A stretch of DNA of 23,839 nt from Megasphaera sp. UBA5897 (GTDB lineage: Bacteria; Bacillota; Negativicutes; Veillonellales; Megasphaeraceae), in contig DJEN01000068.1 in the NCBI GenBank assembly GCA_002431345.1, forward strand, positions 1 to 23,839. The letters are read 5' to 3'. The notes under the pieces were generated by a model. It did no database searches. It saw only the letters and a list, made by a program, of their open reading frames with translations, and was not told the DNA's origin. Shown here in pieces: positions 1 through 7,028 of this stretch; the stretch's first letter is position 1, and the number at the start of each line of letters is the position of its first letter. The position numbers were made by a program, and so were the translations under genes.

Positions 1-71
1 CCATGCTGCTGTATATCCCAAAAAGCATCATCAAATGCCGGTGATACCAGCGATGCCACATTAACTTTCAT
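1..71 (-). CDS. terL: phage terminase large subunit, N-terminus only
   Basis: Only the first 23 codons are inside the window; the gene continues past the left edge. The start ATG at 71 overlaps the end of the small-terminase gene by 11 bp, and GGAGGAG lies 7 bp upstream inside that gene, which suggests translational coupling. The peptide begins MKVNVASLVSPAFDDAFW. An opening that reads 'SLVSPAF' shortly before the ATPase core is familiar from PBSX-type large terminases, the ATP-driven motor and nuclease that cuts and packages DNA into the prohead. The assignment rests on this short stretch plus its position directly after terS. No ATPase motif is visible yet. Confidence 0.7.
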   Translation of the reverse strand, partial: MKVNVASLVSPAFDDAFWDIQQH

Positions 72-570
72 CGGTATGCTCCTCCTTCCTGTCAAATGTA
101 AATGTTACTGTTTCTGCTTGCGTGTCTGTATGCCGTTCCGCCACATCGGTTTTAAGCTTTTCAATACGTAGCTGCTGTTCTTCTTTTTCTAAATCAACAA
201 AACGGCCTAATCGTTTTTCCAGGGCCTTAGCCGCTTCCAGGCGGTCCCGCGCTGATGCCTGTTTCTGCATGATTCGTGCCTCGCTGCATCCATCGCCAGT
301 ACCTTCTGTGACAATAACATCTTCCGCTACTTCCCCGCGCATGACAGCGGTCATAAACTCCAAAATCTCACTGAGCGTCGCTGTACGGCTGCTTTTCAGT
401 TCCTGCAGGCGTTTTTCTATGGCCAGCTTTATGACAGGTTTTGACAGGTTCTCTGTGCCGATCCGGTTTGCTATACGCTTACTGTACCCAGCTTTTCGAG
501 CAGCTTCTGCAGCATTTCCGGTTTCGATAAAATAATCAATAAACCGCTTTTGTTTTTCCGTCAGTTTCAC
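61..570 (-). CDS. terS: phage terminase small subunit
   Basis: This 169-aa protein matches the Terminase_2 type of small subunit. It opens with the typical 'LTEKQKRFIDYFIETGNA' followed by 'AEAARKAGYS', a helix-turn-helix that recognises the packaging (pac/cos) site, and then has an acidic/basic coiled region over about residues 100-150 that would form the oligomeric ring. In the family, TerS rings present phage DNA to TerL. The start is a GTG at 570 with GGTGGTG about 9 bases upstream; no better in-frame ATG exists. It is the first protein gene after the roughly 0.5-kb leader that holds the tRNA-Trp gene, and it overlaps terL by 11 bp, so the two are probably co-translated as the head of the late operon. 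Confidence 0.9.
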   Translation of the reverse strand: MKLTEKQKRFIDYFIETGNAAEAARKAGYSKRIANRIGTENLSKPVIKLAIEKRLQELKSSRTATLSEILEFMTAVMRGEVAEDVIVTEGTGDGCSEARIMQKQASARDRLEAAKALEKRLGRFVDLEKEEQQLRIEKLKTDVAERHTDTQAETVTFTFDRKEEHTDES

Positions 571-608
571 TACATATTCACCACCATCCTGTTCGTCTAT
601 TTTGTACT

Positions 609-682
609 TGGCAGGTACAGAAGGGTTCGAACCTTCATCTGCAGTTTTGGAGACTGCCGTGCTGCCATTACACTATGCACCC
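609..682 (-). tRNA. tRNA-Trp (anticodon CCA), prophage-encoded
   Basis: The minus strand from 682 to 609 folds as a complete 74-nt cloverleaf. The acceptor arm is GGGTGCA with TGTACCT (pair 1:72 is a G-U wobble), the D arm is GTG...CAC with GG in the loop, the anticodon arm is GCAGT-CTCCAAA-ACTGC, the variable loop has 4 nt, and the T arm is GAAGG-TTCGAAC-CCTTC. A G discriminator is followed by an encoded CCA. Loop positions 34-36 read CCA, so it decodes UGG. It lies between the late regulator and terS, in the same direction as both, so it should be transcribed with the late genes. It appears to be phage-borne and not the host copy used as an integration target, because the integrase sits 14 kb away. 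Confidence 0.9.
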
Positions 683-686
683 ATAA

Positions 687-860
687 TTATTTAAAAAATC
701 TGCGTCGATTTCCAGATTTTACAGGTCCATGAACCAACGCCGTGCGGTTATCTGCCTCTTGTTTAGGCGGCTGCCATGCACGTTCTCTCCCTGGGAGTTC
801 TTTGTGGGCAGTGCGACGCTTGTGATGATTTTTACAGTTCCGTACAGCATACTGTTTCAT
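687..860 (-). CDS. hypothetical basic 57-aa protein (uncertain)
   Basis: This short open frame starts at ATG 860 with AGGTG about 6 bases upstream; an in-frame ATG at 878 has no comparable site. The product is strongly basic, rich in Arg, Lys, His and Gln, and has two Cys-containing or basic patches near its start ('YAVRNCKNHHKRR'). No domain is recognisable. It ends 4 bp before the 5' end of the tRNA-Trp gene. Because the composition is skewed and the area is rich in RNA structure, it could simply be leader sequence. The ribosome site is the main argument for it. Confidence 0.3.
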   Translation of the reverse strand: MKQYAVRNCKNHHKRRTAHKELPGRERAWQPPKQEADNRTALVHGPVKSGNRRRFFK

Positions 861-886
861 GGTTTCACCTGCTTTCATGAAAGCAA

Positions 887-941
887 AAAGAGACCCGCCA
901 ACAAGTCTATTTCAAAAATAGACCCTCAGCAAAGTCTCTTT
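887..941. other. nested inverted repeats in the late leader
   Basis: An outer pair AAAGAGAC (887-894) / GTCTCTTT (934-941) encloses an inner pair GTCTATTT / AAATAGAC with a 3-nt loop (about 904-922). On the minus strand the outer 3' arm runs into TTTTTG. It could be an attenuator or terminator, or a structured RNA element of the late transcript. The structure is direct from the sequence; the role is inference. Confidence 0.5.
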
Positions 942-960
942 ATAACAAATATATAGAACA

Positions 961-996
961 GGAATACAGGCGCATAGTGTATACAGCCTGTGTTCC
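961..996. repeat. inverted repeat / hairpin in the late leader
   Basis: GGAATACAGGC (961-971) pairs with GCCTGTGTTCC (986-996), 11 bp with one G-T mismatch, around a 14-nt loop that contains the palindrome TGTATACA (978-985). The same 8-bp palindrome occurs again at 1085-1092. No T-run follows on either strand, so it is not a simple terminator. Confidence 0.55.
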
Positions 997-1019
997 TTGG
1001 TTCCTTCTTTCATGTTTTT

Positions 1020-1055
1020 ATTATATCGCATCTTTCCGCCTTTTTCATTCGCGAA
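1020..1055 (-). promoter_or_regulatory. candidate late promoter (activator-dependent)
   Basis: On the minus strand a perfect TATAAT lies at 1025-1020, but no TTGACA-like hexamer stands 16-18 bp upstream. That place holds an 8-bp palindrome TTCGCGAA (1048-1055). A good -10 with no -35 plus an upstream dyad is the usual look of a promoter that needs an activator. It sits between the ArpU-like regulator and the tRNA/terS/terL genes, where a late promoter is expected. The function is inferred. Confidence 0.4.
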
Positions 1056-1097
1056 ATATTTCCCAAGCACGAGGTTATCCACAATGTATACACATTT

Positions 1098-1616
1098 TTA
1101 CTCAACAAAAACAAATTGCGTTTGAATAGGCATAGCCCGCAAGCCAAAATAACGGTTCGCTAACTCCTGTAGGGCTGCCTTACCGTGCTTGAAACAAAAT
1201 GTCGTACTGGCATTAACGATTTTAGCTGTGCATTCCCAGCTCTTTACCCCGTCAATGTAATAGTTTTCCAAAATTCTCCTGTCCGTATCATCCAGTTCAT
1301 GCAGACATCTTGTCAATCGATTCATTCGCGTTTTGACATCTTTTAAATTTCGTTTTAGCCGTTTCTGCTCTTCTTTTAACTGTTCATGCCGGAGATAGTC
1401 CTGTTCCTGCGGGCTGGTTCCATCACTGCCGCCGCAACCGCCGGCACCTGAAAGAGCAGGCACCCGCGGAACTGGTTTTTCTGCCAAGATAAAATCTATA
1501 TCTTGAATGCGCATTTCTGTATCATGGATATACTGTATAAATGCTGCGTAATGCAATAGATATTCTTTTATAATCAAGACATAATCGTTATGTTCATGAA
1601 TCATACGTACTGGCAT
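1098..1616 (-). CDS. ArpU/RinA-like phage late transcription regulator
   Basis: The protein has 172 aa. The N-terminal half is helical and the middle is a Gly/Ser linker (about residues 56-68, 'GAGGCGGSDGTS'), followed by a charged coiled coil at about 75-105. The C-terminal part (about 105-160, starting 'LDDTDRRILENYYIDG') resembles the sigma-70 region-4-like HTH of ArpU, RinA and DUF1492 proteins. Those proteins switch on phage late genes and usually stand directly upstream of terS, as here. The start ATG at 1616 has GGGGG 7 bases upstream. It is the last gene before the leader region and probably acts on it. It could alternatively be called a sigma-like factor; family membership is from pattern only. 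Confidence 0.65.
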   Translation of the reverse strand: MPVRMIHEHNDYVLIIKEYLLHYAAFIQYIHDTEMRIQDIDFILAEKPVPRVPALSGAGGCGGSDGTSPQEQDYLRHEQLKEEQKRLKRNLKDVKTRMNRLTRCLHELDDTDRRILENYYIDGVKSWECTAKIVNASTTFCFKHGKAALQELANRYFGLRAMPIQTQFVFVE

Positions 1617-1620
1617 TATA

Positions 1621-1866
1621 CTACCCCCTTTTTATGGCGCGGCGAAAACTTCGTTCTGCCGTATATTTTCGATGCGCTGAACAATATCGCTCATTTTTAC
1701 ATTTCCGTACCCATTGGCCAAACTCGTCAGGAAACCAATAATACGCCCCATCATCCAAAAGCCGCCCGCAATATGCACAGCGGATCCGGATTTTAGGCGG
1801 AGCCGGTTCGGTCGTCCATGGCGGAAGGGGCTTCTTATTTTTCCAACGCCTGTTTTTGCGTCCCAT
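1621..1866 (-). CDS. small Cys-rich (zinc-ribbon-like) phage protein
   Basis: This 81-aa protein is very basic at both ends. It has Cys30 and Cys33 in 'RCAYCG', then Cys56 and Cys62 ('CKNERYCSAH'), a spacing that fits one structural zinc site. The start ATG at 1866 follows AAGGAGAG. It ends 4 bp before the late regulator gene. Small zinc-ribbon proteins of this kind are frequent just upstream of phage late regulators, but no specific function can be given. The long aromatic stretch between the Cys pairs (YYWFPDEFGQW) is its most distinctive feature. Confidence 0.65.
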   Translation of the reverse strand: MGRKNRRWKNKKPLPPWTTEPAPPKIRIRCAYCGRLLDDGAYYWFPDEFGQWVRKCKNERYCSAHRKYTAERSFRRAIKRG

Positions 1867-1955
1867 TTCCTTTCTCTCCTTTGCTATTTGTTTAAATGTG
1901 TAATTTATCGTTTCAATGGCAAAACTTGCTTATACGGGAAACTAAAACGTATTAG

Positions 1956-2057
1956 TTATACTTTTTCTGTTAAGCAAGATGCCGCCCAAAAAGCAAATGT
2001 TATCCAAAATAAAACAATGTAAATTTTTAAAATCCACCATGCGATTCGTTTGCTCAC
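1956..2057 (-). CDS. 33-aa single-span membrane peptide
   Basis: This frame was read by eye. The start is a GTG at 2057 whose last two bases are shared with the TGA of the upstream gene (GTGA overlap), with an excellent GGGGGAGGTG site 5 bases ahead. The peptide starts VSKRIAWWILKIYIVLFW and continues as one hydrophobic helix with four Trp, then a short polar tail ending EKV. The positive N-terminus predicts an inside start. The coupling and the ribosome site make real translation likely. The function is unknown; a one-TM peptide expressed with early or middle genes could be an envelope effector. Confidence 0.55.
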   Translation of the reverse strand: MSKRIAWWILKIYIVLFWITFAFWAASCLTEKV

Positions 2058-2578
2058 GGTATCACCTCCCCCAGTTTTCCCTGCTGTTTTTCCCGCTGCG
2101 GTACGACGAGTCCTTTTTGCTCTGCATCCCGCAGCCGCTTCAGCAGGGGCAATAATATATCTACATAATCATTCAGCGGTTCTTTCGTTTCGTTGTACTG
2201 CTGCATATCGCGCCAGCCATGGCCGCCGATAATGGGACGAATAACATAGCCATATACAGCGTCTTGCACCAACTCACAGCCATTGGCACGCAATGCGCAG
2301 AGAATCGTTGCCAAATCACTATCAAGAATAGCCGCTTGCAATAACAGCCATGCCCATTGCCAACGGTCAGCCGGATGATACTTTTCAAAATCATCCGGAT
2401 ATTCTTCAACAGGCCAGTTTTCCGGTTTGCGGGCATTTTCAACGTGCTGCACGATATTTTCTACCAAGCCTTTTATATCTGGGTCGCGCTGTAACAGTTG
2501 GGTATGCGGCGTTTCCATTGCTTCCAAGACTTCACGGAAAGCGGACCGAGCTCGTTCAATCATTTTCTTACGTCCCAT
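2054..2578 (-). CDS. phage protein of unknown function, 174 aa
   Basis: This soluble, mostly helical protein is acidic in its first half, with a Trp-rich centre ('NWPVEEYPDDFEKYHPADRW' at about residues 54-73) followed by a hydrophobic helix pair. I do not recognise a family. The start ATG at 2578 has GGGAGG 5 bases upstream. It stands between the RusA resolvase and the small membrane peptide, overlaps the latter by 4 bp, and so belongs to the same leftward transcript. No catalytic motif, metal site or membrane segment is evident. Confidence 0.7.
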   Translation of the reverse strand: MGRKKMIERARSAFREVLEAMETPHTQLLQRDPDIKGLVENIVQHVENARKPENWPVEEYPDDFEKYHPADRWQWAWLLLQAAILDSDLATILCALRANGCELVQDAVYGYVIRPIIGGHGWRDMQQYNETKEPLNDYVDILLPLLKRLRDAEQKGLVVPQREKQQGKLGEVIP

Positions 2579-2592
2579 AATAGCCTCCCATT

Positions 2593-2985
2593 CTACAGAT
2601 TATCAATTTGTACGTAGATGCCTGACCGCTGGGCATAAAATTTTTGAATCGTTTCAGACGCCACCTGGGCATCATCTTTCCAAAAGCCAAGCACTGTCAG
2701 AACATCTTTCAGCATCTTGACCAGATTGTCTGTATCAGGCTTTGTTGTTTTCCAAGTCTGCGCTGGGTGCCGCTTTGTCGGCGGATATATCCATTTCGTT
2801 ACCAAACAGACGGGCCCTTCCAGTGGCTTTTCGGGACGGTACCTTATAAAATATGCCATAAAGCGCGCCCGTGTTTCCCGGACGGCAGGCGGCTCATATG
2901 TATGAGGCTTGCCATGTTGTACGGTGATTTTCTTCATCTGATGTGTCGCCGATGGGATTTTTTCCAGTGGAATGAAAATATGCAT
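2593..2985 (-). CDS. rusA: RusA-type Holliday junction resolvase
   Basis: The protein has 130 aa and the RusA layout. The family core is clear: 'KPDTDNLVKMLKDVL' with Asp84 and Asp86, followed by 'FWKDDAQV' with Asp104 and Asp105, the acidic cluster that binds Mg2+ and cuts four-way junctions. RusA homodimers resolve recombination intermediates and branched phage DNA before packaging, which suits a phage that also carries a Sak4-like annealase. The start ATG at 2985 shares one base with the stop of the Cys-rich gene upstream, and AAAGGGG is 8 bases ahead. Its length is close to that of other RusA proteins (about 120-140 aa). Confidence 0.92.
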   Translation of the reverse strand: MHIFIPLEKIPSATHQMKKITVQHGKPHTYEPPAVRETRARFMAYFIRYRPEKPLEGPVCLVTKWIYPPTKRHPAQTWKTTKPDTDNLVKMLKDVLTVLGFWKDDAQVASETIQKFYAQRSGIYVQIDNL

Positions 2986-3158
2986 TACGACATCCCCTTT
3001 CGAGCTTTATCAATCCAATACTGGGCAATTATCTTATCACAATCTTCAAATGGTTCGCATGCCTTACCGTCTTTACGCACAGGGCATTTTAGACAACTGT
3101 CTACCATATTATCTGCCATAAGCCACAGTGCTTTTTTGTATAATTTTTTCTTCTTCAT
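2985..3158 (-). CDS. Cys-rich 57-aa phage protein
   Basis: The peptide starts MKKKKLYKKALWLMADN and carries Cys22, Cys25, Cys34 and Cys40 (CLKCPV...ACEPFEDC), a plausible small zinc site. The start at 3158 is chosen because AAAGGAG stands 6 bases before it. The frame is open back to 3320, but that extension runs through the hairpin and palindrome array and has no ribosome site. Its stop overlaps the RusA start by one base. Small CxxC proteins are common in this place in phage replication operons. The function is unknown. Confidence 0.65.
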   Translation of the reverse strand: MKKKKLYKKALWLMADNMVDSCLKCPVRKDGKACEPFEDCDKIIAQYWIDKARKGMS

Positions 3159-3195
3159 TTTTCTTCTCCTTTCACCGCCGCATAGTCCTGGTTCA

Positions 3196-3259
3196 GGACG
3201 ACAAATAGGAATAGGGACAAGGGGCACTTTCAGCCCCCTTGTTCCCCTATTTGTTGTCC
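3196..3259. repeat. long imperfect hairpin downstream of the primase gene
   Basis: The arms are about 25-29 nt: GGAC-ACAAATAGG-(AATA)-GGGACAAGGGG against CCCCTTGTTCC-CCTATTTGT-GTCC, with a 4-nt bulge, two mismatches and a loop around 3225-3233. A smaller hairpin, TCCTG-GTT-CAGGA, lies directly left (3186-3198). It has no T-run on the minus strand, so it does not look like an ordinary terminator. It may be a processing site or part of the neighbouring origin-like region. Confidence 0.6.
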
Positions 3260-3280
3260 AAGGACCCCACAGTTTTATGC

Positions 3281-3413
3281 ATGGACGGACATTTATATAT
3301 ATATAACGGATGCCGTCCATTTTGTCCGCATAAATATAACGGCATCTGTACGGCTGTCCGTATTTCTATACAATGATATTAATTTGGGACAATTCCGGCA
3401 TCCGTACGGATGC
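3281..3413. repeat. palindrome/repeat array with AT-rich tract (candidate replication origin or operator)
   Basis: ATGGACGG (3281-3288) and CCGTCCAT (3313-3320) flank an AT tract with no G or C over 3291-3304. Two related 16-mers follow: GGCATCTGTACGGCTG at 3341-3356 and GGCATCCGTACGGATG at 3397-3412 (two differences). The second contains a perfect 16-bp palindrome, GCATCCGTACGGATGC (3398-3413), and ends 2 bp before the primase stop codon. ATATAACGG occurs twice. Repeats plus an AT-rich stretch beside the replication initiator gene suggest an iteron-like origin. A regulatory site is the alternative. Confidence 0.45.
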
Positions 3414-3415
3414 TG

Positions 3416-5419
3416 TTACCGTTTAGTTACAATTCCATTTACAAAATCAAAAGCATCGTCATCTTTTAAATACCGCCGGACACTTCTTTCTGTTATTTCC
3501 ATATACTCAGCTAGGTCACTAACTGTTACCTTTCCGTTTATCAGACAAGCGTTATACGCATCTTCTAGCTGGGCTTTTTTCGCCTCTTTTCGCTTCCGTT
3601 GCGTTTCCTGACCTTTTTGCCAGGGAGCTTTGTCACAGTCCGGCGTCAGCTTATCCAGTTCGCCGCTGTCATCCAGTTTATGAATCGGATACTCAAACCA
3701 CACATTCAAAGGGCGAAACGGTTTGAATTCCCGCAGCGTCCCTTCGATGCGCCAAGCTGTGCCGGGAAGCCCCACTTGATCGGACGTATTGAGCTGAATC
3801 ATATCCAGCAAAGCATCGGCATCACGGGCAAACACACCGCTGCCGCTGGCTCTATCCATAGAACGCTTGCTTCCCTGTGCCCCTTTGCTGTGATGATGGC
3901 AGTAGATGACAGCGCAGTTCAGTTCGGTGCATACCTTGTCAAACTGATTGCAAAAGTGCGCCATCTGGTCGGCGCTGTTTTCATCGCCTGTAATGATTTT
4001 ATAGATAGGGTCAATGATAATGGCCGTGTAATTTTTCTTGGCGGCACGGCGGATCAGCTTGGGTGCCAGTTTGTCCATTGGAATGGATTTGCCGCGCAGC
4101 TCCCAAATATCGATGCTGTCCAAATTGTGCGCCGGATAGCCCAGCGCATCATATACATCTTTGAAACGGTGCAGACAGCTTGGCCGGTCCAGTTCGAGAT
4201 TGACATAGAGAACACGGCCTTGCGAGCAGTACCAGTTGAGCCATTTACGGCCTTCGGCAATGGCGATGGCCAGTTCGATAAGAGCAAAGCTTTTTCCTGC
4301 CTTGGATGGCCCGGCAAGCATCATCTTGTGTCCTTTCCGCAGTACGCCGTCAATGAGTGAAGGCGATAACGGCGGCAAGTCGTTCCATACAGCCTGCAGG
4401 CTTTCCGGGTCCGGCAAGTCATCATTGACCGCTTCAATCCATTCACGCCATTCCAAGAAGTTGGATTTGCCGATATTCGTATCAATGAGATACTGCTTTT
4501 TCCCTTTGCGCATGACGCCGGGCATGCGGGACAGCCGTGACGGATTGCGGTTCTGCTGGTCGATATCCAAGCCATTCTTACGGCAAATCGCATATAAATA
4601 ATCGACACGTTTCCGATATTCGTCATAGCTGCCGGCATCAATATGGACGATAGCATGCACGCTTTTGCCGCCGCTGTAAACGAGACATGCGACAGGGAGT
4701 TCCAGCTGGCGAATGATTTCGTTCTGCTTTTCCAGTTCCATACTGTCCGATTCGACCAGTGCATAGCGAAAGTCTGTAACATTTTCGTTGCGGACGCCTT
4801 TGCCGTCCATCGGATTAAAACGAATCCAAGCCCCGACTTCTTCTTTATAATCACCCAAAACAGCGCCAATATCCCCGTCGCAGACCGTCAGTTCTTCAAT
4901 GAGTTCGCCGGCTGTGCGTTTAAAATTTCCCTTGCTGGGCAGAAATTTGCCGTCTTTTTCCCAAGATTCCGTAACATAGCCAACGTAATCCGTGCTATCA
5001 AACAACGTAGACAGATATTTAATCAGTTCATTGGCAGGATTCCAGGTTTCCGGCTCTACCAATTCTTTTCCTTCAACCCAGTTTTTATCAACGACAACCT
5101 GCTCATCCCGTTCTGGAATGACATCATCCCAACCATAGACGACATCCGGCCCGGCAGACGGCATCCAGCCGCCGCGTTTAGCCATATCGACAATCGTTGC
5201 CCCGGTTACCAGTTCAGCAGCATTGCTGCCAAAGGTCCGCCATTTCCGTTCGCATTCACCGGCATGATAGCGTCCGGCATCCCGAAGGCTCCAGGCGTCC
5301 CAATCGTCTGCACTGTAACCTTCAAGTTTTAAAGCCATGCCGACATTCACCCACTCCTGATAGGTGCAAAAAGACGGGTCGATGTAGTCTAGGAGCGGGA
5401 TTAGATTGATATTTTCCAT
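3416..5419 (-). CDS. phage primase-helicase (PriCT/AEP-like plus RepA-type ATPase)
   Basis: This 667-aa multidomain replication protein starts with a PriCT_2-like segment ('TYQEWVNVGMALKLEGYS', about residues 20-60). Residues about 165-315 look like an archaeo-eukaryotic-type primase (AEP) core with ESD at 223-225, 'SGGKSVHAIVHID' at 249-261 (the SxH nucleotide-binding motif) and 'RNPSRLSRMPG'. A RepA/AAA_25 ATPase follows, with Walker A GPSKAGKS at 370-377 and a hydrophobic 'IIIDPIY' Walker B. The C-terminus is a small winged or plain HTH ('VTVSDLAEYMEITERSVRRYL'), probably DNA-binding. It should open and prime phage DNA. The start ATG at 5419 lies 16 bp after the SF2 helicase gene. Its own 3' end abuts the palindrome array. 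Confidence 0.88.
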   Translation of the reverse strand: MENINLIPLLDYIDPSFCTYQEWVNVGMALKLEGYSADDWDAWSLRDAGRYHAGECERKWRTFGSNAAELVTGATIVDMAKRGGWMPSAGPDVVYGWDDVIPERDEQVVVDKNWVEGKELVEPETWNPANELIKYLSTLFDSTDYVGYVTESWEKDGKFLPSKGNFKRTAGELIEELTVCDGDIGAVLGDYKEEVGAWIRFNPMDGKGVRNENVTDFRYALVESDSMELEKQNEIIRQLELPVACLVYSGGKSVHAIVHIDAGSYDEYRKRVDYLYAICRKNGLDIDQQNRNPSRLSRMPGVMRKGKKQYLIDTNIGKSNFLEWREWIEAVNDDLPDPESLQAVWNDLPPLSPSLIDGVLRKGHKMMLAGPSKAGKSFALIELAIAIAEGRKWLNWYCSQGRVLYVNLELDRPSCLHRFKDVYDALGYPAHNLDSIDIWELRGKSIPMDKLAPKLIRRAAKKNYTAIIIDPIYKIITGDENSADQMAHFCNQFDKVCTELNCAVIYCHHHSKGAQGSKRSMDRASGSGVFARDADALLDMIQLNTSDQVGLPGTAWRIEGTLREFKPFRPLNVWFEYPIHKLDDSGELDKLTPDCDKAPWQKGQETQRKRKEAKKAQLEDAYNACLINGKVTVSDLAEYMEITERSVRRYLKDDDAFDFVNGIVTKR

Positions 5420-5435
5420 TTACACCGCCCCCTCT

Positions 5436-7028
5436 TTATTTAGGCTGATATTGTGCCGGGATGATACCTTTGGGTATCCGCCAGCCAGATGCCGCAATGC
5501 GGGCAATGAGCTTGGTGGCCGCTTTAAACGTCCACGTGCCTACATGCTGAAAGCCGCGAGCCTCTAACAGCCGTATTTGCCGTGCCGTAGCCAGGCCCAG
5601 TTCTTTTCGTTTAATGAGTTTATCCAAAATGATTTTAGCCTTGCCGGCATTGTCTATTTCATCGGGAAAAATGCCGAATTTTTCCAAAGCCCGCAGCTGT
5701 TTATCTGTCGGCGGCATCATTTCCCAGCCAAATGATGGCACATAGCTGGCCAGGTCTTCCGCTTGGATGGATAATTCAAACTGCAGCGGGTCTACCAGTT
5801 TACGCTTGCGTTTCTTTATGGCAGCCAGTTTATCCGCTAATGCGGCTTCCCGATCGGCAACGACATCATCGGCGGCTTCCTGTGCTAATGTTTCCAAGTC
5901 AGCAGGTTCATTGGATTCGTTCAGCTTTTCTGTCATCTTCTTGGCTACATCTTCTGTTTCTGCGATGAGGCAGGCGGGCCGGCATAATTCATGTTGCTCT
6001 GTATTCCAAAGGAAATCTAAGAGCAGCACTTCTTTTTTACCGGGGAAAAGCCGGGTGCCGCGGCCTACCATCTGGCTGTAAAGACTGCGGCTTTTGGTCG
6101 CCCGGAGAATAATGACACAATCTACTGACGGGCAGTCCCATCCTTCTGTCAGAAGCATAGAATTGCAAAGAACATTGTATGCGCCATCATCAAAATCTTT
6201 TAATATCTGTGCCCGGTCGTCACTGCTGCCATTGACTTCGGCAGCGCAAAACCCGGCGTCATTCAAGATACGGCAAAACTTTTGACTGGTTTTTACTAAC
6301 GGCAGAAAAACGACGGTTTTCCTAGTACGGCAGTACGTTTCCATTTCTTTGGCAATAGATTCTAGATATGGATCTAACGCCGTGCCAAGTTCACCTGCCT
6401 TATAGTCTCCTGCTGAAAAGCCAACACCGGAAATATCAATCTGTAAGGGAATCGTCTGCGCAACAATACGGCAAAGATAGCCGTCTTTGATAGCCTGCAC
6501 CAAACTGTATTCATAGGCCAGACTGTCGTAGTAACTGCCAAGATTGCGCATATCCGTTCTATCCGGCGTAGCAGTAACACCTAAAACTCTTGCTTTGTCA
6601 AAGTACTGTAAAACGTGCTGATAACTGTCTGAGACACTGTGATGGGCTTCATCAATAATGATGGTATCAAAATAGTCGCTGGCAAACTGATGCAGCCGTT
6701 TTTCTCTTGTCAGTGTCTGTACACTGCCGACAACAATGCGCCGCCAAGAACCAATACAAGTCTGTTCCGCTTTTTCTACGGCACTTTTGAGGCCGGTTGC
6801 TTTAAAAATCTTATCGCTGGCTTGTTCTAAGAGTTCTCCGCGGTGCGCCATAATCAAGACCCGTTCTCCCACGCGGACCCGGTCTTCTGCGATTTTGGCA
6901 AAGACGATAGTTTTGCCGGTTCCTGTCGGCAAGACTAGGAGTGTTTTTGTATGACCGCTGTCCCATTCATGCAGGACGGCTTGTTCAGCCGCCTGCTGAT
7001 AGGGACGCAGCGAAAGGCTGCTGCTCAT
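5436..7028 (-). CDS. SF2 DEAD/DEAH-box DNA helicase
   Basis: The 530-aa protein has the complete helicase motif series: Q-like 'LRPYQQAAEQAV', Walker A LPTGTGKT (33-40), 'MAHRGELLEQA' (Ia), DEAH at 126-129, 'GVTATPDRTD' (III) and 'QMVGRGTRLFPGKK' (VI). It is of the ResIII/RecG-like phage type often found between DUF669 and the primase. It probably unwinds DNA at forks or branched intermediates. The C-terminal third (about 400-530) has no clear motif but includes 'RQIRLLEARGF', a small repeated helical segment. It is packed against its neighbours, with the upstream stop directly adjacent and 7 bp to no more than 20 bp gaps throughout this operon. Confidence 0.9.
   Translation of the reverse strand: MSSSLSLRPYQQAAEQAVLHEWDSGHTKTLLVLPTGTGKTIVFAKIAEDRVRVGERVLIMAHRGELLEQASDKIFKATGLKSAVEKAEQTCIGSWRRIVVGSVQTLTREKRLHQFASDYFDTIIIDEAHHSVSDSYQHVLQYFDKARVLGVTATPDRTDMRNLGSYYDSLAYEYSLVQAIKDGYLCRIVAQTIPLQIDISGVGFSAGDYKAGELGTALDPYLESIAKEMETYCRTRKTVVFLPLVKTSQKFCRILNDAGFCAAEVNGSSDDRAQILKDFDDGAYNVLCNSMLLTEGWDCPSVDCVIILRATKSRSLYSQMVGRGTRLFPGKKEVLLLDFLWNTEQHELCRPACLIAETEDVAKKMTEKLNESNEPADLETLAQEAADDVVADREAALADKLAAIKKRKRKLVDPLQFELSIQAEDLASYVPSFGWEMMPPTDKQLRALEKFGIFPDEIDNAGKAKIILDKLIKRKELGLATARQIRLLEARGFQHVGTWTFKAATKLIARIAASGWRIPKGIIPAQYQPK

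Noticed and set aside
1075..1083. TTATCCACA, a perfect DnaA box.
   Set aside because: It is single; no second box, AT-rich opening or dnaA-linked gene is nearby, so it may be chance. The repeat array at 3.2-3.4 kb is the better origin candidate.
2985..3320. Long form of the Cys-rich protein starting at 3320 (111 aa).
   Set aside because: The extension crosses the hairpin and palindrome array and has no ribosome site, while ATG 3158 has AAAGGAG.
3599..4360. Plus-strand open frame of 253 codons inside the primase gene.
   Set aside because: It is antisense to a clear conserved gene and has no motif; it is a shadow frame.
4643..5332. Plus-strand open frame of 229 codons inside the primase gene.
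   Set aside because: Same reason: antisense shadow with no ribosome site of note.
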